Below are positions 6,028-10,218 of a DNA stretch of 10,218 nt, one piece after another (the first letter of the stretch is position 1; each line of letters starts with the position of its first letter). The position numbers and the translations under genes are program-made. A model generated the notes under the pieces. It was given only the letters and a program-made list of their open reading frames with translations, did not search any database and was not told the origin of the DNA. This stretch comes from an uncultured Anaerobutyricum sp. (GTDB taxonomy: Bacteria > Bacillota > Clostridia > Lachnospirales > Lachnospiraceae): assembly GCA_934317185.1 (NCBI GenBank), contig CAKREJ010000053.1:1-10218 (forward strand), read 5' to 3'.

Positions 6028-9000
6028 TTCCTGCGTATCTACTATATATTCTTCAAATTTATCCATAAAACTTGCAGAATTCTTTAATACAAAAGGATTT
6101 CGTACACTAACTTGAAATTCTTTTTCTTCTACAGCTCCTCCTGCAGGAATCACTGCACTAAACTCTTTTTCTTCTTTTGCCGGAGCTGTCTTTTCTTTCC
6201 GTTTTACTATATTTTTATGTTTTCTTGAATGCAGGCTATGCTCACTGCGTACAGACTTCTTCGTATAAGAGGCTTTCTTTTCTTCTTTTTCTGGTCTTGT
6301 CTTTTCTATCTGAACAGTGTCTTCTGATACCGCATCAGAATTCTCCTGTGTACTGTGCCCTGCCTCTTCGACAGAATCTTCTGATTTTTCTAAAGTTTCT
6401 TCCGCTTCGGCTAGTTTATCTTCTGAAGCTTCTTTCTCTACATTTTCCTCTGTTTCTTCTATCTCCTCAGCACCAGAACTTTCTTCTATTTCTTTTGTAT
6501 CTTGAGCTTCTTCTGTTTTTGAAATACCATCAGCGTCTTTGCCAGATTCCATTTCTTCCGTTTCTGGCTCTTTTTCCTCATCCTCTTTGACTGTTTCTTC
6601 TCTTTCTTCTGGCTTCTCTGAAGCTTCTTCTGACTTTTCTAAAGTTTCTTCCTCTATCTCTGGTTCTTCTTCTAGTTCTTCTTCTATGAAGTCTTCATCC
6701 ATAGCAAGCTCTAATTCCCGCTCTAAATCTTCTTCATCTAAATCCTCTAAAGTGCTCAGATTATCATCCTCTGCATCCAATGCAGAAACAACTGCCTTCT
6801 TCTTTTTACCATTCTCCTGCTCTTCAAGCCATGCATCTAAAGCGACTTCTGATCCAGCTAATTCCAACAAAAGCATTCTCTTTGCCCGGTCATACACTTC
6901 CCCTTCCAAACCAAGAGAAGCAAGATTCTCTAATGCCTCATCAATCTCAGCCTGTGTATGTTCTCCAAGAACCAACTCACCCGGATCTACATATTCAAAT
7001 TCCTCTTCTTCGTTTGTTTCTTCTAAACCGCTCTCTTGTTTTGATTCTTCCGGTAATATTTCTGCCTCTGTATTTTCTTCTGGTATACTCTCCTCAACAG
7101 ACTGCAACGTTTCTTCTATCTCTTCCGATACTTCCTGTTCCGGTATTTCTTTCATCTCAGGTGTTTCTTTCACCTCAGGTTGTTCTTCTGATACGACCGG
7201 CATCTCTTTTTCTTCCTGTACTTTTTCAATCTGTTTTGCCGCCAGTGCCTCTTGTGCTGCTTTTAGCTGTGCTTTTAACTGCTCTATAGATGGCTCTTCC
7301 ACTTTTTCCTCTTCTAAATCAAATTCGTCAAAATTAAGATCCTCCTCACTAAGAGCCTCCTCTGCTTCCGGCATTGGAACAACTTTCTTCTGTAATTCAT
7401 TTGCCTGTGCTTCTTTTGCAATTTCAACCGCAGACTTCGTTTCTCTCATCTCCTGTGGTTCTGGCCTTGCCGCCTGCTGTGCCGCCCTTGCTAACTCTAC
7501 TGCAGATAAAGCCTCTCCCCCTGACTGTGCAGAATCTTTTACCGGTTCACTCTCCATTTCCGGCTCTGCTATTCCAGCCATTCCGACACTAACAGAGTCT
7601 GACGCACCATCTGCCTCAAAAGCCATTGGGGTAGTTGAATCCGAAGCTGTATTTCTGGAAATAACTTCCCCGATTAATGATTCCATATCTTCCTGTGTAA
7701 CTGCACCACCACTTTGGCTCATCAGCTTCTTAAGATTTTCAAAAATCGTCTCATTGATTACTCCCAAATCTGCATTTGCATCCTCCGATAAAATCATATC
7801 GGCATTCTCCTGTACAACCTCCTGACTAATCATGCGAAGCATATCATCTGAAAATGCCGGAGCTGGCTGTGACTGAGAAGTCTCTGTACTTTCTGTCAAG
7901 TGTTCTCCATCTGCCAAAGCCATCTGCTCTTGCGGCATGATTCCAACCTGTGCTTTAATTTCATCCGGAAGTTCCTCACTGATATCTTCTGGTGCAACTC
8001 CTGCTTCTAATTGCTTTTCTCTGTATATCTGACGTTCGATTTCTAATTTTTCTTCTGGTGACAAATCTTCATAGTCCTCAAAGGAAACCAGTTCATCACT
8101 GTTTTTTTCCATATAATTCAAAATTTCTTGCTGGTGCAACGCAAATTCCATCGGATCTTTGCCACGCTTTCTCGCTTCCTCCATAAGACGCTCCGCTCTT
8201 TTTTCTGCCTCAAGCTTCATCTGATCTTCTTCTTTTGCTTTTGCAATTGCTTCTGCTGCTAACTGAGATGCGGACTTTGTCTCCGGCATCTTCATCTCCT
8301 TTGGCTCATATTCTTCCTTCTGATGAGCTTCCTCATCTTTATCCACTGCGGCCTGTGCAAGCTCCCATGCAGAAACCGGTCTTCTTCTCTGCTCTTCTAA
8401 GGCTCTTTCTTCTGCCTTATTCGCTTCATCTTCCGCAAGCATTTCTGTTGCTGTCTTTTCTCTTCCATAGCGAATCTGAGAACGATCAAACGGATATTCT
8501 ACCTTCGGATCATTCAATCCCATCATTTGCATAAAATTATTATAAATCAAATCATTAAGATTCGCTGCTTCCTGGTGGTTCACATCATCCGTTCCATATA
8601 CAGTACCGTTGCCATATTCTGCCGAATCCTTAACTTCTTCTGCCGGCTGTGACAGTTCTTCTTGAGGTTCTTCTTCCTCCGGCTGCATGACAGGCTGCTG
8701 TATTGGTTCTGGAGACTCCTCCTTCACAGATGCTTCTTCTCTTCTCCTTACACCATTTTTCAAACGTTCTTCTATCATATTCACTGCAGAAGCCGCTCTT
8801 TCAGAATCATCCATCTGTTCAAAAGTCTTTGGAGGGAAAATATCCGGAGCCAGAGATTCTGCCATTTTTTGAATCGTATCTGAAAGTTCCTGCTGTTCTT
8901 CCGGTTCCTCCGGTCTTCCGGTAATATTTAATGCCATATCAATAATGTCATTAATATCAAATGGTTTTTCTTCACTTCCTTCTGTTGCCGTATGCTGTGC

Positions 9001-9039
9001 TCTCACCACATCCAACAATGTCTTAATCATATCTTCCAT
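5164..9039 (-). CDS. Giant Glu-rich protein with a C-terminal degenerate DnaB-helicase-like (RecA-fold) domain
   Basis: This 1291-residue protein has no signal peptide or membrane helix. Residues 1-100 may form a small helical domain. About 100-680 is acidic, Ala/Gln/Glu-rich helical or disordered sequence with four copies of an SAxELAxxA-like motif. About 683-745 is a more hydrophobic helical island. About 755-910 is almost pure Glu/Ser/Asp, and about 911-958 is a basic linker. The C-terminal ~290 residues align by eye with the DnaB C-terminal domain: LSTGFKRLDAML; YISTEL (DnaB-like SLEM, Glu1062); VVFIDNIENI (Walker B-like, Asp1165); LAKELGIPIIMS; CDVYLEL; HKNRR (Lys1269, Arg1271); and a final KFNYYE. 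The Walker A position (1030-1042) reads DSMPQYLKNGFM, lacking GKT/S, so ATP hydrolysis is doubtful. The start has GGAGG (9054-9050) 10 nt upstream. The gene appears monocistronic. The fold is a fairly confident call; the role is unknown. Confidence 0.85.
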   Translation of the reverse strand: MEDMIKTLLDVVRAQHTATEGSEEKPFDINDIIDMALNITGRPEEPEEQQELSDTIQKMAESLAPDIFPPKTFEQMDDSERAASAVNMIEERLKNGVRRREEASVKEESPEPIQQPVMQPEEEEPQEELSQPAEEVKDSAEYGNGTVYGTDDVNHQEAANLNDLIYNNFMQMMGLNDPKVEYPFDRSQIRYGREKTATEMLAEDEANKAEERALEEQRRRPVSAWELAQAAVDKDEEAHQKEEYEPKEMKMPETKSASQLAAEAIAKAKEEDQMKLEAEKRAERLMEEARKRGKDPMEFALHQQEILNYMEKNSDELVSFEDYEDLSPEEKLEIERQIYREKQLEAGVAPEDISEELPDEIKAQVGIMPQEQMALADGEHLTESTETSQSQPAPAFSDDMLRMISQEVVQENADMILSEDANADLGVINETIFENLKKLMSQSGGAVTQEDMESLIGEVISRNTASDSTTPMAFEADGASDSVSVGMAGIAEPEMESEPVKDSAQSGGEALSAVELARAAQQAARPEPQEMRETKSAVEIAKEAQANELQKKVVPMPEAEEALSEEDLNFDEFDLEEEKVEEPSIEQLKAQLKAAQEALAAKQIEKVQEEKEMPVVSEEQPEVKETPEMKEIPEQEVSEEIEETLQSVEESIPEENTEAEILPEESKQESGLEETNEEEEFEYVDPGELVLGEHTQAEIDEALENLASLGLEGEVYDRAKRMLLLELAGSEVALDAWLEEQENGKKKKAVVSALDAEDDNLSTLEDLDEEDLERELELAMDEDFIEEELEEEPEIEEETLEKSEEASEKPEEREETVKEDEEKEPETEEMESGKDADGISKTEEAQDTKEIEESSGAEEIEETEENVEKEASEDKLAEAEETLEKSEDSVEEAGHSTQENSDAVSEDTVQIEKTRPEKEEKKASYTKKSVRSEHSLHSRKHKNIVKRKEKTAPAKEEKEFSAVIPAGGAVEEKEFQVSVRNPFVLKNSASFMDKFEEYIVDTQENRKLSTGFKRLDAMLRYGLHKGSYFVDSMPQYLKNGFMQQIADRAAESGVDVLYISTELSRYDLMVDTISRLSYEMNKKDEEKAVSSMAIMTGEKGADIRSLKDELNWYRGRISEHLFVLDQEAVAEYVENMEDASAEEILAELIRSIVTEGAHKPVVFIDNIENILSVEDSEDMKPLMDGIRKLAKELGIPIIMSYGYAQAESESELDQAEIEYHKSLGNMCDVYLELKYADMITEDYEELTEEDIQEMVENGEMLLINVLLHKNRRTMKASCQIQATPKFNYYEE
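6377..6652 (-). repeat. Near-identical direct repeat pair in the Glu/Ser-rich tract
   Basis: Two near-identical stretches of about 26 bp occur on the plus strand, at about 6377-6403 and 6626-6652. They share TTCTGA(T/C)TTTTCTAAAGTTTC and encode ETLEKSE on the minus strand (residues about 798-804 and 881-887). They suggest that the acidic segment grew by internal duplication. Confidence 0.55.
7399..8379 (-). repeat. Four dispersed SAxELAxxA motifs in the large protein
   Basis: Copies lie at residues 221-234 (PVSAWELAQAAVDK, 8379-8338), 254-267 (TKSASQLAAEAIAK, 8280-8239), 510-523 (ALSAVELARAAQQA, 7512-7471) and 534-547 (TKSAVEIAKEAQAN, 7440-7399). They come as two pairs. The second member of each pair is preceded by EPxEM(K/R) and ETKSA. 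They stand out from the acidic background by their conserved Ser-Ala start and amphipathic helix pattern. They may be short binding helices; the function is unknown. Confidence 0.65.
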
Positions 9040-9100
9040 TATAAATTAACCTCCGTTATATATCTGTCTGCCTGTTTAGCTTCTCGATTTTAATAAAGAT

Positions 9101-9129
9101 ATTCTAACACCTTTATGCATTTATTACAA
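9101..9129 (-). promoter_or_regulatory. Sigma-A promoter of the large DnaB-like gene
   Basis: On the minus strand, TTGTAA (9129-9124), a 17-bp spacer and TAGAAT (9106-9101) with TGT directly before the -10 form an extended -10 promoter. The start of transcription should be near 9094, giving a 5' UTR of about 55 nt that includes the GGAGG ribosome site at 9054-9050. Confidence 0.7.
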
Positions 9130-9197
9130 ACAACTATTGCATAATTACACAATTTCCATCACTTTCCTTCAAATCATATAAAAAATTGTCCTACACA

Positions 9198-9226
9198 TTG
9201 ATTTTTTTATCTAATACTGCGATACT
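9198..9226 (+). promoter_or_regulatory. Candidate promoter of the PHP-domain gene
   Basis: TTGATT (9198-9203), a 17-bp spacer and GATACT (9221-9226) fit sigma-A moderately well (4 of 6 at each box). A perfect TATAAT at 9232-9237 is a rival -10 but has no good -35 at the right distance. Either way the gene starts within the 240-bp region shared with the divergent large gene. Confidence 0.4.
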
Positions 9227-9266
9227 TAACATATAATATTATAGATACTTAATTGATTATCGCAAG

Positions 9267-9273
9267 AAAGGAG
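9267..9273 (+). promoter_or_regulatory. Ribosome binding site deciding a TTG start
   Basis: AAAGGAG lies 6 nt before the TTG at 9280. An upstream in-frame TTG at 9253 has no Shine-Dalgarno sequence before it, and its frame would read through this site. The TTG at 9280 also puts the family's N-terminal DLHIHS motif six residues from the start, as is usual. Confidence 0.85.
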
Positions 9274-9279
9274 CATTCT

Positions 9280-10149
9280 TTGAAAACTTATATTGATTTA
9301 CACATCCATTCCACTGCTTCTGACGGTACATTTTCCCCCACCGAAATCGTAAATAATGCCGTAAAAATTGCAGGAAAAGGAAATCCAGTTGTTATCGCAC
9401 TGACAGACCATGACACCACTTCAGGAATAGAAGAATTTCAAACAGCGGCTTTAGCATATAAACCACAGCTTACTGCAATATCAGGAATAGAAATCTCTAC
9501 AAACTATCACGGTATAGAGATTCATATGCTTGGATATAATATCGATTCTCGAAACAAAACACTTATTGATAAACTTAAAATCTATCGCAAAAGCCGTGAC
9601 GGGCGTAATGAAAAAATCATAAAAAAATTAAATGAGCATGGATTTAAAATTTCTGCAGAGGAACTAAAACCAGAGAAATCTGGTGAATCCATCGGCCGCC
9701 CCCATATTGCCAGACTTCTCATGAAAAAGAACTATGTCACCTCTGTTCAGGAAGCTTTTGATAAATATCTCGCAGAAGGAAAATGCTGCTATGTAGAACG
9801 TATTATGCCTACTCCACAAGAAGCGATTCAACTGATTCAAAACAGTGGAGGACTTCCCGTTCTGGCACACATTATGCTCTATAAAAAACTTGATGCCGCC
9901 CATAAAGAAAAACTTGTGTACGAATTAAAAGAAGCGGGTCTGTTTGGAATCGAAGCTTATTACAATACCTACACCCCGGCAGAACAAGAGTATGTTATCT
10001 CTCTCGCCAAACAGTGGGGACTGTCCATAACCGGAGGAACTGATTTTCACGGTCAGAATAAACCGCACATCTCTCTCTTCAAAGGTCAGGGGAATATGGA
10101 AATCCCCGAAAACATTTTTAAAAATCTAAATACTAATTTGCTGGGATAA
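9280..10149 (+). CDS. PHP-domain metal-dependent phosphoesterase (YciV/TrpH type)
   Basis: From TTG 9280 the product is 289 residues, normal for this family. PHP enzymes use a cluster of metal ions to hydrolyse phosphoesters. Relatives of the YciV/TrpH type act on nucleoside 3',5'-bisphosphates and as 5'-3' exoribonuclease RNase AM in E. coli. Metal-binding motifs are all visible: DLHIHSTASDG (His8, His10, Asp15), LTDHD (Asp43, His44), GIEIS (Glu71), the His82 region IHMLGYNID, GRPHIAR (His142), AHIML (His197) and GTDFHG (Asp255, His257). The middle part (about 100-190) is the helical insert typical of the subfamily. No signal peptide is seen, so it should be cytoplasmic. It is divergent from the DnaB-like gene. 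The family is secure; the substrate in this organism is inferred. Confidence 0.93.
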   Translation: MKTYIDLHIHSTASDGTFSPTEIVNNAVKIAGKGNPVVIALTDHDTTSGIEEFQTAALAYKPQLTAISGIEISTNYHGIEIHMLGYNIDSRNKTLIDKLKIYRKSRDGRNEKIIKKLNEHGFKISAEELKPEKSGESIGRPHIARLLMKKNYVTSVQEAFDKYLAEGKCCYVERIMPTPQEAIQLIQNSGGLPVLAHIMLYKKLDAAHKEKLVYELKEAGLFGIEAYYNTYTPAEQEYVISLAKQWGLSITGGTDFHGQNKPHISLFKGQGNMEIPENIFKNLNTNLLG

Positions 10150-10218
10150 CGGACGAAAAAGAAAAAAGAAGCAGGTAACATCTGTGCCAGTAGTCGCTGC
10201 GTATGGAATGCTCACCGA
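10150..10218. other. Unassigned right-edge sequence
   Basis: These 69 bases follow the PHP stop codon. They begin with an A-rich stretch (GAAAAAGAAAAAAGAAG) that would be a T-run on the minus strand, which hints at the end of a convergent transcript beyond the window. I find no convincing stem and no supported gene here. Confidence 0.4.

Noticed and set aside
6539..7825. 428-codon Ser-rich open frame on the plus strand
   Set aside because: It lies wholly opposite the Glu-rich gene. Runs of GAA/GAG read in antisense give Ser/Phe/Leu codons and few stops, which explains both its length and its composition. It lacks a credible ribosome site.
10133..10218. Open minus-strand frame entering from the right edge and ending at TAG 10133-10135
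   Set aside because: Only 28 codons are visible, they run into the PHP gene, and the composition does not look protein-like. The frame may be open by chance.
1..10218. CRISPR array, tRNA, insertion sequence or phage genes
   Set aside because: No regularly spaced repeats, cloverleaf-like sequence, transposase motifs or terminal inverted repeats were seen. The repeats found are within coding low-complexity tracts.

Overview
The window looks like chromosomal DNA of a low-GC Gram-positive anaerobe, most likely a clostridial Firmicute of the Lachnospiraceae type. The evidence is the AT-rich sequence, strong GGAGG-type ribosome binding sites, canonical sigma-A promoters, the LytR-CpsA-Psr surface protein, the membrane-anchored HtrA and what appears to be a Firmicute-style L10 leader RNA. 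The genus cannot be fixed from these genes. I see no phage, transposon, CRISPR or tRNA signatures.

Layout, left to right. Positions 1-143 on the minus strand hold a strong sigma-A promoter followed by a probable ribosomal protein L10 (rplJ) autoregulatory leader that runs off the left edge. Just upstream of it, on the same strand, lies the terminator of an htrA-family serine protease gene (275-2008, minus). A 258-bp divergent region (2009-2266) separates htrA from a two-gene plus-strand unit. That unit is a polyprenyl-phosphate sugar-1-phosphate transferase (2267-3682), which primes surface polysaccharide synthesis, followed by a LytR-CpsA-Psr (LCP) protein (3724-5049), a family that attaches finished polymers to peptidoglycan. 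The promoter of this unit carries a perfect inverted repeat between its -35 and -10 boxes. A 15-bp perfect hairpin with T-runs on both sides (5071-5124) serves as a bidirectional terminator between the unit and the next, convergent gene.

The largest gene (5164-9039, minus) encodes a 1291-residue, extremely Glu-rich, mostly low-complexity protein. Its last ~290 residues read as a DnaB-helicase/RecA-fold domain whose Walker A motif has been lost. It is the least explained object in the window. The final gene (9280-10149, plus) is a PHP-domain phosphoesterase of the YciV/TrpH type. It starts at TTG and is transcribed divergently from the large gene.

Functionally, HtrA, the sugar transferase and the LCP protein all act at or in the cell envelope (protein quality control, polymer initiation, polymer attachment). 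The large DnaB-like protein and the PHP enzyme belong to nucleic-acid-related families, but nothing here shows that they act together.
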